Source: Dubosiella muris (GTDB taxonomy: Bacteria; Bacillota_I; Bacilli_A; Erysipelotrichales; Erysipelotrichaceae). Taken from it: DNA of 64,000 nucleotides. The notes beneath the pieces were generated by a model. It ran no database searches, was not told the origin of the DNA, and saw nothing but the letters and a program-made list of their open reading frames with translations. A program made the position numbers and the translations under genes. Where the stretch lies: assembly GCF_004793885.1 (NCBI RefSeq), contig NZ_SRYG01000007.1:1-64000 (forward strand), written 5' to 3'. Positions 34,509-43,045 of this stretch are shown piece by piece. Position 1 is the stretch's first letter. Every line of letters starts with the position of its first letter.

Positions 34509-35087
34509 TCATTTGTTTTCTTCCAGTTCAATATGGCGCAGGATGATCGTTTCGATCAGCTCTGCCGCGAGTTTCGGATCGTCGTTGCAAACGATGTATT
34601 TGTAGTTGGGAACCATTTTCATTTCGTTGGCCGCTTTCGCCAAACGCTCCTGAATGACTTCCTCCGGTTCGGACTTGCGCCCCCGGATCCGCTTTTCCAG
34701 TTCCTCCATCGAAGGTGGAATAATGAAGATCGAAATCGCATCCGGACATTTCTCCTGGACTTGCTTGGCGCCTTGGACCTCGATTTCCAGCAAAACGTTC
34801 TTTCCTTCGTCGCGCAGCCGCTCCACTTCACTCAAAGGCGTCCCGTAAAAATTGCCGACAAATTCCGCGTATTCCAGCAACTCGCCTTTTTTGATCGCTT
34901 CCTGAAACTTTTCCCGGGTTGTGAAGAAATAATCCTTTCCATCCACTTCCTTGTTTCTTGGCTTTCTTGTCGTCATCGACGTTGAATACGCCAGATTTAA
35001 ACGCGCATTGCTTTCAAAATACTGCCGTATCGTTCCTTTCCCGACCCCGCTGGGACCACTCAAAATGATCAATAACCCACGTGACAT
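34509..35087 (-). CDS. gmk: Guanylate kinase
   Basis: 192 residues from MSRGLLIILSGPSGVGKGTIRQYF. The P-loop is SGPSGVGKGT; STMTTRKPRNKEVDGKDYFF is the GMP-binding segment. Phosphorylates GMP to GDP. An upstream in-frame extension is rejected because it crosses the promoter. Confidence 0.96.
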   Translation of the reverse strand: MSRGLLIILSGPSGVGKGTIRQYFESNARLNLAYSTSMTTRKPRNKEVDGKDYFFTTREKFQEAIKKGELLEYAEFVGNFYGTPLSEVERLRDEGKNVLLEIEVQGAKQVQEKCPDAISIFIIPPSMEELEKRIRGRKSEPEEVIQERLAKAANEMKMVPNYKYIVCNDDPKLAAELIETIILRHIELEENK

Positions 35088-35109
35088 GCATTTCTCTCCT
35101 TTTTGTAAC

Positions 35110-35138
35110 ATTTTAAGCCTTCCAAATTTATTCGTCAA
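35110..35138 (-). promoter_or_regulatory. Promoter of gmk
   Basis: Minus strand TTGACG, 17-nt spacer, TAAAAT. Confidence 0.8.
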
Positions 35139-35251
35139 ATAGAGAATGTCCCATCCTTTTCGAATGGACGCAAAACCACCACAAGTCCAAGTCACGCTCT
35201 TCTTTCCATTTCGTCACAATCAAAAAAAATCGAATTTTTTTCATTTCCGTA

Positions 35252-35280
35252 TTGAATTCCTTTTTCTTTGATGCTATTAT
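35252..35280 (+). promoter_or_regulatory. Promoter of tRNA-Trp
   Basis: TTGAAT, 17-nt spacer, TATTAT, ending 11 nt before the tRNA. Confidence 0.75.
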
Positions 35281-35291
35281 TAGTAGGCACT

Positions 35292-35365
35292 TAGGGGTAT
35301 AGTTCAATGGTAGAACAACGGTCTCCAAAACCGTTGATGTGGGTTCAACTCCTGCTACCCCTGCC
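35292..35365 (+). tRNA. trnW: tRNA-Trp (CCA anticodon)
   Basis: Acceptor AGGGGTA/TACCCCT, anticodon loop CTCCAAA (anticodon CCA) on the ACGGT/ACCGT stem, T arm GTGGGTTCAACTCC, discriminator G and an encoded CCA. Own promoter and terminator. Confidence 0.96.
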
Positions 35366-35378
35366 ATTAAAAAAACAA

Positions 35379-35409
35379 CAGCTGAATCGTGAAAGATTCG
35401 GCTTTTTTT
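35379..35409 (+). terminator. Terminator after tRNA-Trp
   Basis: AGCTGAATC/GATTCGGCT hairpin (one G-T pair), 6-nt loop, eight Ts. Confidence 0.88.
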
Positions 35410-35417
35410 TCGACTTG

Positions 35418-35440
35418 TAAAAAGCGGACATCGGTCCGCT
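35418..35440 (-). terminator. Terminator after the VTT-domain gene
   Basis: AAGCGGAC/GTCCGCTT with a 4-nt loop and a T run on the minus strand. Confidence 0.75.
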
Positions 35441-35455
35441 TCTTTTGTTTGTTTT

Positions 35456-36085
35456 CTAAATGAGTGCCATGCCTTTGACTAAAATATAGCTATACAAAAA
35501 TGACGAAACCGGCTTTCCCAGCAAAATGATGATGAGAAACGTCTTGAACTTCATTTTCGTCAAGCCGGCAATCATGCACAACAAATCGTCCGGGGCGATG
35601 GGCAGAAAAATCAAGATCGCAAAAAGCTTCTTAAAATTTTTCGAATCGTGCAGCTTTGTGTAGTATTTGTTGAACAGCGCGGGATCGACCAGCTTTGCCA
35701 GCAGACGGACGCCGTACTTTCGAACGAGCCAAAACGCCGCGCAAGAGCCGATGATCACGCCAATATAGGAATACAAAAAACCGACAACGGTTCCAAAGCA
35801 CAGCATCCCTAGCGATCCCGACACGCCGCCCGGCAAAATCGGCACGATGACCTCGATTGCCTGGAAGATGATAAACACAAGCGGACCGAACGGTCCCGCC
35901 TTGGCAATCAGCCGCTGCAAACGCTGCGGATCTTTGAAATAATTGTGCTGAAAGAAAAAAAGCACGATGGCCGCCAGCAAAATCGTGCCAAACACAAGCA
36001 CGACAGTTTTCCATTTCGTGTTCGTTTGTTTGAGTGACACACCGGCCGAAGAGGCCGGCGTTCCCTGTTCCATTTTTTTATCCAT
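35456..36085 (-). CDS. TVP38/TMEM64 (VTT domain) membrane protein
   Basis: 209 residues from MDKKMEQGTP (AGGGGAC upstream). About five hydrophobic segments; the VTT/SNARE-associated signature region is FIIFQAIEVIVPILPGGVSGSLGMLCFG and FAILIFLPIAPDDLLCMIAGL. DedA/VTT proteins are implicated in lipid handling across the membrane. A TATAAT lies immediately upstream of the ATG, so its promoter is unclear. Confidence 0.88.
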   Translation of the reverse strand: MDKKMEQGTPASSAGVSLKQTNTKWKTVVLVFGTILLAAIVLFFFQHNYFKDPQRLQRLIAKAGPFGPLVFIIFQAIEVIVPILPGGVSGSLGMLCFGTVVGFLYSYIGVIIGSCAAFWLVRKYGVRLLAKLVDPALFNKYYTKLHDSKNFKKLFAILIFLPIAPDDLLCMIAGLTKMKFKTFLIIILLGKPVSSFLYSYILVKGMALI

Positions 36086-36130
36086 GTCCCCTATTATATC
36101 CAAAATGCCGGGCAAGTCGCCTTCAACACC

Positions 36131-36164
36131 CAAAAAAAAAGCAAACCCGGGTTCGGTTTGCTTT
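36131..36164 (-). terminator. Terminator after mscL
   Basis: AAAGCAAACC/GGTTTGCTTT hairpin with a 7-nt loop, then a T run. Confidence 0.88.
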
Positions 36165-36169
36165 CAAAT

Positions 36170-36565
36170 TTACTTCGATTGGGAATTCTCTTTCAACAGA
36201 TCGCGGATTTCCTGCAATAAAACGATGTCTTCCGAAGGACCTTCTTCGACTTCTTCCACTTTTTCCTCTTTTTTCTGAAAAATCGCGAATGCCTTCACAA
36301 AGAAGAACATGCACGCCGAAATGATTAAAAAGTCGATCACGCTTTGGATGAAAGCGCCATATCCAATTTGGGCTTCTCCAATTTCAAACATAAGTCCTTT
36401 AAAATTAATGCCTCCCAGCAGAATTCCTACAAACGGCATTAAAATGTCATTGGTCAGCGATTTGACGATTGTGCCAAACGCGCCTCCCATCACAACGCCG
36501 ACCGCCATGGATACGACGTTGCCTTTCGCGATGAATTCCTTAAATTCGTTCATCGTTTTTTTCAT
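36170..36565 (-). CDS. mscL: Large-conductance mechanosensitive channel MscL
   Basis: 131 residues from MKKTMNEFKEFIAKGNVVSMAVGVVMGGAFG (GAGGAGGAG upstream). Two membrane helices, about 17-40 and 72-94, and a charged C-terminal helix rich in Glu/Lys. Opens under membrane tension as an osmotic safety valve. Last gene of the Xaa-Pro aminopeptidase-CpXC-galE run. Confidence 0.95.
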   Translation of the reverse strand: MKKTMNEFKEFIAKGNVVSMAVGVVMGGAFGTIVKSLTNDILMPFVGILLGGINFKGLMFEIGEAQIGYGAFIQSVIDFLIISACMFFFVKAFAIFQKKEEKVEEVEEGPSEDIVLLQEIRDLLKENSQSK

Positions 36566-36582
36566 ATTGCTCTCCTCCTCGA

Positions 36583-37602
36583 TTACTTGGAAAGATATCC
36601 GTCCGGATTCATCGTCTGCCATTTCCAGCTTGACGCGCACATCTCGTCGAGATCATACTGCGCCTGCCAGCCCAGCTCGTCTTTCGCCAAGTCGCATTGC
36701 GCGTAGCACATGGCGATATCGCCAGCCCGGCGAGGTTTGATGGCGTACGGAATCTCGTGGCCGCACGCTTTCTCGAACGCGTGAATGACATCCAGCACGC
36801 TGTAGCCTCTTCCCGTACCGAGATTGTATACTTTCAAGCCGGCGTTCTTTTTGATTTGTTCCAGCGCTTTGACATGTCCGTTCGCGAGATCGACGACATG
36901 GATATAGTCGCGGACGCCGGTTCCATCCGGTGTATCGTAGTCATTGCCAAAGACACCTACTTCCTTGAGCTTTCCAATCGCCACTTGCGCCACGTACGGA
37001 AGCAGATTGTTCGGAATGCCTTTTGGATCCTCGCCAATCAATCCGGAAGCGTGCGCGCCAATCGGATTGAAGTAGCGCAACAGCATCACGTTCCAGGACG
37101 GATCCGCCGTGTACACGTCCATCAGCATTTGCTCGATCATCCATTTCGACCAGCCGTATGGATTGGTGCACGTTCCTTTCGGACACGCTTCCGTGATCGG
37201 CATTTCCGCCGGACTTCCGTAAACCGTTGCCGATGAGGAAAAAATGATGTTTTTGACGTTCGCCTTCTTCATTTCCTCCAAAAGCACCAAAGTTCCGGCG
37301 ATGTTCGTCGTGTAGTACTCCAAAGGCTTTTCCACCGATTCCCCAACCGCTTTCAAGCCGGCGAAATGAATGACGGCGTCGACATTTTCCTTTTCTAAAA
37401 TAGCACGAATCGCTTCGCGATCCAAAATATCTGCCTTATAAAACGTTACCGGCCGCTTCGCGATTTGCTCCACACGCCGCAAAGCCTCCTCGCTGGAATT
37501 GGATAAATTGTCCACCACGACCACATCGTATCCCGCCTCCAGCAAGTCGACACACGTATGGGAACCAATATAGCCGGCTCCTCCTGTCACTAAAATTTTC
37601 AT
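36583..37602 (-). CDS. galE: UDP-glucose 4-epimerase
   Basis: 339 residues. GGAGYIGSHTC binds NAD. Catalytic SSATVYG and YGWSK (Y-x3-K) are present, and MCYAQCDLAKDELGWQ is a typical C-terminal segment. Interconverts UDP-glucose and UDP-galactose. AAAGGAG sits inside the end of the CpXC gene, 2 nt separating the reading frames. Confidence 0.95.
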   Translation of the reverse strand: MKILVTGGAGYIGSHTCVDLLEAGYDVVVVDNLSNSSEEALRRVEQIAKRPVTFYKADILDREAIRAILEKENVDAVIHFAGLKAVGESVEKPLEYYTTNIAGTLVLLEEMKKANVKNIIFSSSATVYGSPAEMPITEACPKGTCTNPYGWSKWMIEQMLMDVYTADPSWNVMLLRYFNPIGAHASGLIGEDPKGIPNNLLPYVAQVAIGKLKEVGVFGNDYDTPDGTGVRDYIHVVDLANGHVKALEQIKKNAGLKVYNLGTGRGYSVLDVIHAFEKACGHEIPYAIKPRRAGDIAMCYAQCDLAKDELGWQAQYDLDEMCASSWKWQTMNPDGYLSK

Positions 37603-37604
37603 AT

Positions 37605-38072
37605 TTATTTCTCCTTTGTCTTGCAATGAATCGCTTTCAAATCCGAATCTACGAAAAAATAATACATCGACTTGTTCGAATCAAAGCTTTCAAACACAAC
37701 ACTTTTATTATATTTTTGTTTTAATAAACGTTCAAGCCGAAAAACGACGCGCCAGTCGGCTTGCGATTCCAAAATTCGAAACAGCTTTGTGAACTGCTCC
37801 CCCGTCGCGCACGAGTACACCCGCTCCGGACTCTCTTTCTCGGGCTTGTCCCAGGCCAGGGTGATTGCGTACGAGCCCGGCTTGCGATAGTAAAAGGGAT
37901 ACGCCAACGCGTACAAACGACCGCAGCGCGAGCAAACATGCGAAAAATACGTCCCGTTTTGAATTCTTTCCTCCTGCCCCGGATCCATGCCCGCAATCAA
38001 AACAGTTTCTTTCAATATCTCAAACGGATGATCGCAATAAGGGCAAGTCATCGAAAACAATCGTTTGTTCAC
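37605..38072 (-). CDS. CpXC domain protein
   Basis: 155 residues from GTG, which overlaps the aminopeptidase stop (GTGA). Two zinc-ribbon-like pairs, CPYC near 10 and CSRC near 48, define the CpXC domain, followed by an alpha/beta region. The function of the family is unknown. The start may instead be the ATG seven codons on; neither has a strong Shine-Dalgarno, so coupling is likely. Confidence 0.75.
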   Translation of the reverse strand: MNKRLFSMTCPYCDHPFEILKETVLIAGMDPGQEERIQNGTYFSHVCSRCGRLYALAYPFYYRKPGSYAITLAWDKPEKESPERVYSCATGEQFTKLFRILESQADWRVVFRLERLLKQKYNKSVVFESFDSNKSMYYFFVDSDLKAIHCKTKEK

Positions 38073-39859
38073 TTGGAAATCGGCTTTGTCGCCTCTTGCA
38101 GCCAGGCCGCCTCTTCTTCATTCAGGCGCGGCGAGATCTTGTCGTACACTTGCCGGTGATACGCGTTGAGCCAGGCAATCTCGTCATCCATCATAAGAGA
38201 AGGGTCGATGCCGTCCCGGTCAAATGGAACAAACGTCAGGTTTTCAAATTCCATGAATTGACCATATTTGTTTTTAGCTCCTTTGCGCACGACCATCTCG
38301 TTTTCATGGCGAATGCCAAACTTGCCTTCCTCGTACACGCCTGGCTCGTTCGACTGGATCATGCCTTCTTCCAGCACGGCCGAGTCGTTGCGCTCCGGCA
38401 CGATTCGCCAGCGGAATCCATTGGGCGCTTCGTGCACGCTCAACAAATGACCGACGCCATGCCCCGTTCCGCATTGGTAGTCCATGTCCTCGTTCCAGAG
38501 CGGTCCGCGGGCAAGAATATCCAGATTCAATCCGCTGCATCCATAAAGGAAATGCGCCATTTCCAGACGAATATGCGAACGCAGCGCTTTGGTGAACCAC
38601 GCTTTTTCCTCCCCGGTAAGCGGACCAAGCACGTAGGTGCGCGTAATATCGGTCGTCCCTTCCAAATAGTGGCCGCCACTATCCACGAGCAGCATCCCTT
38701 TGGGTTCCAGAGCGGAAAAGGATTGAGGCGTCGCCGCGTAATGCATCATAGCGGCGTTGGGTCCATACGCGCAAATCGTGTTGAAGCTATCCTCCAAATA
38801 TCCTTCCTGCTCCTTGCGCCGCGCCTGCAAATAAGCGGCCGCGCTGAGCTCGTCCATCGGCTGCTTTTGGATCCCGTTTTTAAGCCAGTACATAAACTTC
38901 GTGCACGCCGCGCCATCTTTTAAATGCGCCTCGCGCGTGTTTTCAAGCTCGACTTTGTTTTTGACGGCTTTCATTTTCACGATCGGGCTGAATTGCTCGA
39001 ACCGCTCTCCCTGAATGCCGGACACCAGCGTCGCGTTGATTGTCGAAGGGTCGATCCACGTCGTCCCTTGCAGCGTTTTCACCTCGTCGTAAATCGCGTC
39101 GTAATCACAAACCCGCACACCATGGCGGGCGAACAGCGCCTTTGACTCGTCATCCAGACGCGTCGCGTCGATGTAAAGAACCGCGCCGTCTTGAAAGACG
39201 ATCGAATACGCCAGCGCCACAGGAAAACTTGGAATGTCGCTGGCGCGCAAATTGTAAAGCCACGCGATCTCGTCGATCTTTGTCAGCACGATTTGATCCG
39301 CGCCTTCCTCGCGCAGCCGCTCGCGAACACGCGCCAGCTTTTGATCCATTTCCGCGCCGGTATGCTCGACTCCATAATGAAAGGTCTTGGAATGCGGCAA
39401 AGCCGGCCGGTCCGGCCAAACCGGGCTGATCAAATCCAGATTGCTTTCAACGCGCAATCCGCTGGCGCGAAAGATCCGGTCGTATCGACGGGCCTCGCCA
39501 ACGTTGACCGTCCGGCCGTCAAACGCCACGCATTCCTCTGGTTTTAAAATCGAGCAAATGTATGCCGGAATGGTTGGCACGCCTTCCATGCCCATTTTCA
39601 TGAGTTCGATTCCGGTGTTTTCCAGCTGGGACGCCGCCTGAATAAAATAACGGCCGTCTGTCCACAGCGCGGCCGAGTCCAGGCCGACGACAAGCGTTCC
39701 CGCGCTGCCGGTAAATCCCGACAAGTATTTCCGGGCGCCGAAATAGTCGCAGACATATTCCGTGTCGTGAAAATCGGAGGTTGGCACGATGAGGGCCGAC
39801 ACCTTGTTTTTGCGCATTTCCTCGCGCAGCGCCCGCAGGCGTTCTTGAATCGTTTCCAT
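38069..39859 (-). CDS. Xaa-Pro aminopeptidase (M24B)
   Basis: 596 residues, the long form with two N-terminal creatinase-like domains. The catalytic domain has all five dimetal ligands: the two Asp in VDSGGHYLEGTTDITRT, His in GTGHGVGH, Glu in SNEPGVYEEG and Glu in RHENEMV. Removes N-terminal residues preceding proline from peptides in the cytoplasm. First gene of its run (AAGAAGGATA upstream). Confidence 0.93.
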   Translation of the reverse strand: METIQERLRALREEMRKNKVSALIVPTSDFHDTEYVCDYFGARKYLSGFTGSAGTLVVGLDSAALWTDGRYFIQAASQLENTGIELMKMGMEGVPTIPAYICSILKPEECVAFDGRTVNVGEARRYDRIFRASGLRVESNLDLISPVWPDRPALPHSKTFHYGVEHTGAEMDQKLARVRERLREEGADQIVLTKIDEIAWLYNLRASDIPSFPVALAYSIVFQDGAVLYIDATRLDDESKALFARHGVRVCDYDAIYDEVKTLQGTTWIDPSTINATLVSGIQGERFEQFSPIVKMKAVKNKVELENTREAHLKDGAACTKFMYWLKNGIQKQPMDELSAAAYLQARRKEQEGYLEDSFNTICAYGPNAAMMHYAATPQSFSALEPKGMLLVDSGGHYLEGTTDITRTYVLGPLTGEEKAWFTKALRSHIRLEMAHFLYGCSGLNLDILARGPLWNEDMDYQCGTGHGVGHLLSVHEAPNGFRWRIVPERNDSAVLEEGMIQSNEPGVYEEGKFGIRHENEMVVRKGAKNKYGQFMEFENLTFVPFDRDGIDPSLMMDDEIAWLNAYHRQVYDKISPRLNEEEAAWLQEATKPISK

Positions 39860-39929
39860 CTATTTATATCCTTCTTTCCTTTGTATCCGAGCCTGACGCT
39901 CGACTGTGTCCAAACACAGTGGATGGCTT

Positions 39930-40634
39930 TTACACGGCTTTTGCGTCAACGCAGTAAATCATGTTGATAAAATCGAAGCCGTAATACGACAAAGTCACGA
40001 GCAGGGCGTACAACAGCAGCAGCTTGATTGTGAACGTGACGACGTTGGCGGCGCGGATCATGCGTTCCGTGCGCATATACTTGAAGTTGTTCCACAAAAA
40101 CATCAGCGGAATGAACATCAAAAGCCCTTCCAGTAGCACGTAAAAGATCGACGGATTCGTCAAAAAATACATGTACGACTGGATGCTTCCGCTCTCCAAA
40201 TCGTGCGTGAACCGCGCGACGCCCGAAAGGAACATGCTGTTGTTGAACACGCCCACCGCGCCGGCCAAGCCAATCGCTCCCACCAAGTACAATCCGGTGT
40301 TGACTATGATCGCGCTCGTCTTCCCTTTCCAGTCCCGCGGATATTTGGATGTGATGATCGCGGAGCGCGACAGGGCGCAAATCATCGTGAACATGATCCA
40401 CACCGCGAAGATCTGCCGGTAATACGGCACGAGCCAATACACGCAGCAAAACACAAAACTAATCAGCAAAAAGAAATTGCCAAGATCGTCGATGAGCGCG
40501 TTCCAGCGCTTTTTTTTCCGAATCCCGAATTTCTTAAACGTAAAGATGGATGTCGCTTTTCGCAAGTCTTTGATCGGCACCAGCGACAAAAGCACCGCGA
40601 TCCCGACAATCACCATCCAGGTCAACCAATCCAT
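39930..40634 (-). CDS. Integral membrane protein, uncharacterised
   Basis: 234 residues from MDWLTWMVIVG (GAGGTG upstream). About five to six hydrophobic helices with a basic first loop (KKFGIRKKKRW). I recognise no family or catalytic motif. It follows another membrane-protein gene by 10 nt; the two probably form a pair. Confidence 0.7.
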   Translation of the reverse strand: MDWLTWMVIVGIAVLLSLVPIKDLRKATSIFTFKKFGIRKKKRWNALIDDLGNFFLLISFVFCCVYWLVPYYRQIFAVWIMFTMICALSRSAIITSKYPRDWKGKTSAIIVNTGLYLVGAIGLAGAVGVFNNSMFLSGVARFTHDLESGSIQSYMYFLTNPSIFYVLLEGLLMFIPLMFLWNNFKYMRTERMIRAANVVTFTIKLLLLYALLVTLSYYGFDFINMIYCVDAKAV

Positions 40635-40644
40635 TCCAGCACCT

Positions 40645-41274
40645 CTATTTCTCTTTATGGCGCTGCGCGTTCCACTCAAAGTAAAACGGCGCACCGCACA
40701 CCACGACCGCTCCCAGAAGCGGATACTCCACGATTCCCGCGTTCGAAAACCGGTTCGCCACGTAAATGAGTCCCAAATATAAAAGGAACAATCCGATAAA
40801 ACCGACCCAAAACGAAACGGTGTCGCGTCGGGAATGCAGGGACAAAAAAGCAAGAACCAGCTTCAGCACGAAATAGACGAACACCACTTTCAGCACGGTT
40901 CCCCACGTCAGCGGCAGCGTCCCGATCATCGGCTGATGCGCAAGAAAGCGCGCCCCCACATACGGCCACACTTGTTCCACCATCACCCAGTACACAAACA
41001 AAAAAGAAAACAAATCACCAAGTTCCGCCTTCCAAAACGAAGCGGTTTTGACGTTTTTGCCAACGATGGCGCGCACCTCGCCGCGAATCGCCTCCGCGTT
41101 CAAATCCTCGTCGTTTTGCAGCAAGGCGTGATAGCGCGTCAGCAGCTCCCGCTGCTGCCGGGACGAACAGTTGTAGATTTTCGTCTGGGCCACGATCCAG
41201 TTCCACAGCGCCTCGTTTTTTCCCGGCACATTCAAGTTTTCGGCCGGTTCGCGAAAATAACTATATATATTCAT
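40645..41274 (-). CDS. Membrane protein, uncharacterised
   Basis: 209 residues. A hydrophilic N-terminal region of about 75 residues (with NCSSRQQRELLTRYHALL) is followed by about four membrane helices. No recognised family. Its -10 element ends only 7 nt before the ATG, so the mRNA may be leaderless or the start may be misplaced. Confidence 0.7.
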   Translation of the reverse strand: MNIYSYFREPAENLNVPGKNEALWNWIVAQTKIYNCSSRQQRELLTRYHALLQNDEDLNAEAIRGEVRAIVGKNVKTASFWKAELGDLFSFLFVYWVMVEQVWPYVGARFLAHQPMIGTLPLTWGTVLKVVFVYFVLKLVLAFLSLHSRRDTVSFWVGFIGLFLLYLGLIYVANRFSNAGIVEYPLLGAVVVCGAPFYFEWNAQRHKEK

Positions 41275-41281
41275 AATTCCT

Positions 41282-41310
41282 ATTGTACCTGTATGCGAAA
41301 AATCTGTCTA
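41282..41310 (-). promoter_or_regulatory. Promoter of the membrane-protein pair
   Basis: Minus strand TAGACA, 17-nt spacer, TACAAT; predicted start of transcription at or next to the ATG. Confidence 0.6.
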
Positions 41311-41314
41311 TCGC

Positions 41315-41340
41315 AAAAAAAAGACATCCGAGGATGTCTT
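41315..41340 (-). terminator. Terminator after tRNA-Gln
   Basis: AAGACATCC/GGATGTCTT hairpin and a T run. Confidence 0.88.
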
Positions 41341-41350
41341 GATTTCAAAT

Positions 41351-41426
41351 TGGCTGGGGTACTTGGATTCGAACCAAGGAAATGCCAGATTCAGAGTCTG
41401 GTGCCTTACCGCTTGGCTATACCCCA
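41351..41426 (-). tRNA. trnQ: tRNA-Gln (CTG anticodon)
   Basis: Acceptor TGGGGTA/TACCCCA, anticodon stem CCAGA/TCTGG with loop CTCTGAA (anticodon CUG, reading CAG), T arm TTGGTTCGAATCCAA, CCA encoded. It lies divergent from gltX. In many Bacillota GluRS misacylates tRNA-Gln for GatCAB amidation, which would make that placement meaningful. Confidence 0.95.
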
Positions 41427-41438
41427 ATCAGCCTCTAA

Positions 41439-41467
41439 ATAATACAACGCCCTTTTCCAAAATGCAA
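41439..41467 (-). promoter_or_regulatory. Promoter of tRNA-Gln
   Basis: Minus strand TTGCAT, 17-nt spacer, TATTAT. Confidence 0.78.
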
Positions 41468-41489
41468 CCTTTTTTTGAAAATTCATTTC

Positions 41490-41518
41490 TTGAAACCCAT
41501 CCTTATTCGTTATATCAT
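41490..41518 (+). promoter_or_regulatory. Promoter of gltX
   Basis: TTGAAA, 17-nt spacer, TATCAT. Confidence 0.65.
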
Positions 41519-41543
41519 TAGAAAAGCGAAAGGATGATTAATC

Positions 41544-43013
41544 ATGAAAAAAACACGGACCCGTTTCGCGCCAAGCCCAACGGGATATATGCATATCGGA
41601 AATTTGCGAACCGCCCTGTTCGAATATTTGATCGCGAAACACGATGGCGGCGACTTCCTGCTACGAATCGAGGACACCGATCAGGAGCGGCAAGTCGAAG
41701 GCGCCGAGGAAATGATTTACAAAACATTGAAAGAATGCGGCTTGAACTGGGACGAAGGACCGGATATCGGCGGCGACTTTGGCCCTTACGTGCAAAGCGA
41801 ACGTCTGCCGATGTACAAAGGCTACGCCGAAGAGCTCATCAAGCTGGGCGGCGCCCATTACTGCTTCTGCTCCGAGGAGGAAATCCAGGCCCAGCGCGAG
41901 GAAGCGGAAAGCCTTGGCCTCTCGTTTAAATTCGAAGACCCTTGCAAGCATTTGTCCGCCGAGGAAATCCAGGCCAAACTGGACGCCGGCGAGCCTTACG
42001 TCATCCGCCAGACGATCAAAAACGTCGGTGAAACGTCGTTCGAAGACGAAGTATACGGCCACATCGAATTTGACGGCGACCTTCTTGACGAGCAGATTCT
42101 CATCAAATCGGATGGATTCCCGACGTACAATTTTGCCAACATCATCGACGACCACCAGATGCAGATCTCGCACGTGGTTCGCGGCAACGAGTACTTGTCG
42201 TCGACGCCGAAATACAATTTGATTTACGACGCCTATGGCTGGGAAAGACCGCGCTATGTCCATGTGCCACCGGTGATGAAAGACGAGCATCACAAGCTTT
42301 CCAAGCGCAACGGCGACGCCAGCTTCCAGGATCTTGTCGCCAAAGGCTACTTGCCGGAAGCCATCATCAACTATCTGGCGCTGCTTGGCTGGTCGCCGGA
42401 AACCGAACAAGAAATTTACTCGCTCGACGAGCTGATCGACCAGTTCAAAATTTCCCGGATCTCGAAATCGCCCGCGATCTTCGATATCGACAAGCTGACC
42501 TGGATGAATGGCATGTATTTGCGCGCGATGGACGAAGACACGTATTTTGAAACCGTCCGTCCGTATTTGGAAAAAGCCATCCATGGCGACTACGATTTGC
42601 GGGAAATCGCCAAGATCATCCAGCCGCGCATCGACCATCTCGATCAAATCGCGGATTCCGTCGATTTCTTTGACGAGCTCGTTGAATACGATTTGGAAAT
42701 GTACAAGCACAAAAAAATGAAAACGACGAAAGAAATCGCCCTCAAGTCGCTTTACGCGGTCAAAGACGCGCTGATTGCCCAGGAAGACTGGTCCAGCGAG
42801 CAATCCATCCACGAAACGCTGCTGGCCTTGCCAAAACAGCTGGAAATGAAAAACGGCCAGGTGCTCTGGCCTGTCCGCACCGCTTTGACAGGAAAACAAT
42901 TCACTCCGGGCGGCGCGATTGAAATCGCGTATATTCTCGGTCAGGACGAGGCGCTTCGCCGCATTCAAATCGGCATCGACCGTCTTGAACTCGATTTAGA
43001 TCAACCGGCTTAA
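41544..43013 (+). CDS. gltX: Glutamate--tRNA ligase
   Basis: 489 residues, class I synthetase: HIGN-type signature in SPTGYMHIGNLRTALF (H17) and KLSKR in HHKLSKRNGD near 250 (the KMSKS loop). Charges tRNA-Glu, and probably tRNA-Gln if the organism uses the indirect route. AAAGGATG precedes the ATG. Confidence 0.97.
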   Translation: MKKTRTRFAPSPTGYMHIGNLRTALFEYLIAKHDGGDFLLRIEDTDQERQVEGAEEMIYKTLKECGLNWDEGPDIGGDFGPYVQSERLPMYKGYAEELIKLGGAHYCFCSEEEIQAQREEAESLGLSFKFEDPCKHLSAEEIQAKLDAGEPYVIRQTIKNVGETSFEDEVYGHIEFDGDLLDEQILIKSDGFPTYNFANIIDDHQMQISHVVRGNEYLSSTPKYNLIYDAYGWERPRYVHVPPVMKDEHHKLSKRNGDASFQDLVAKGYLPEAIINYLALLGWSPETEQEIYSLDELIDQFKISRISKSPAIFDIDKLTWMNGMYLRAMDEDTYFETVRPYLEKAIHGDYDLREIAKIIQPRIDHLDQIADSVDFFDELVEYDLEMYKHKKMKTTKEIALKSLYAVKDALIAQEDWSSEQSIHETLLALPKQLEMKNGQVLWPVRTALTGKQFTPGGAIEIAYILGQDEALRRIQIGIDRLELDLDQPA

Positions 43014-43028
43014 ACCGGTTTTTCTTTT
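43003..43028 (+). terminator. Terminator after gltX
   Basis: AACCGG/CCGGTT with a 6-nt loop and a T-rich tail, overlapping the gltX stop. Confidence 0.7.
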
Positions 43029-43045
43029 TAGAAAGGAGCTCTTTT

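Noticed and set aside
39860-39929. Two small hairpins upstream of the Xaa-Pro aminopeptidase gene
   Set aside because: ACTGTGT/ACACAGT and CGAGC/GCTCG have no T run; not called as terminators and no known leader motif fits.
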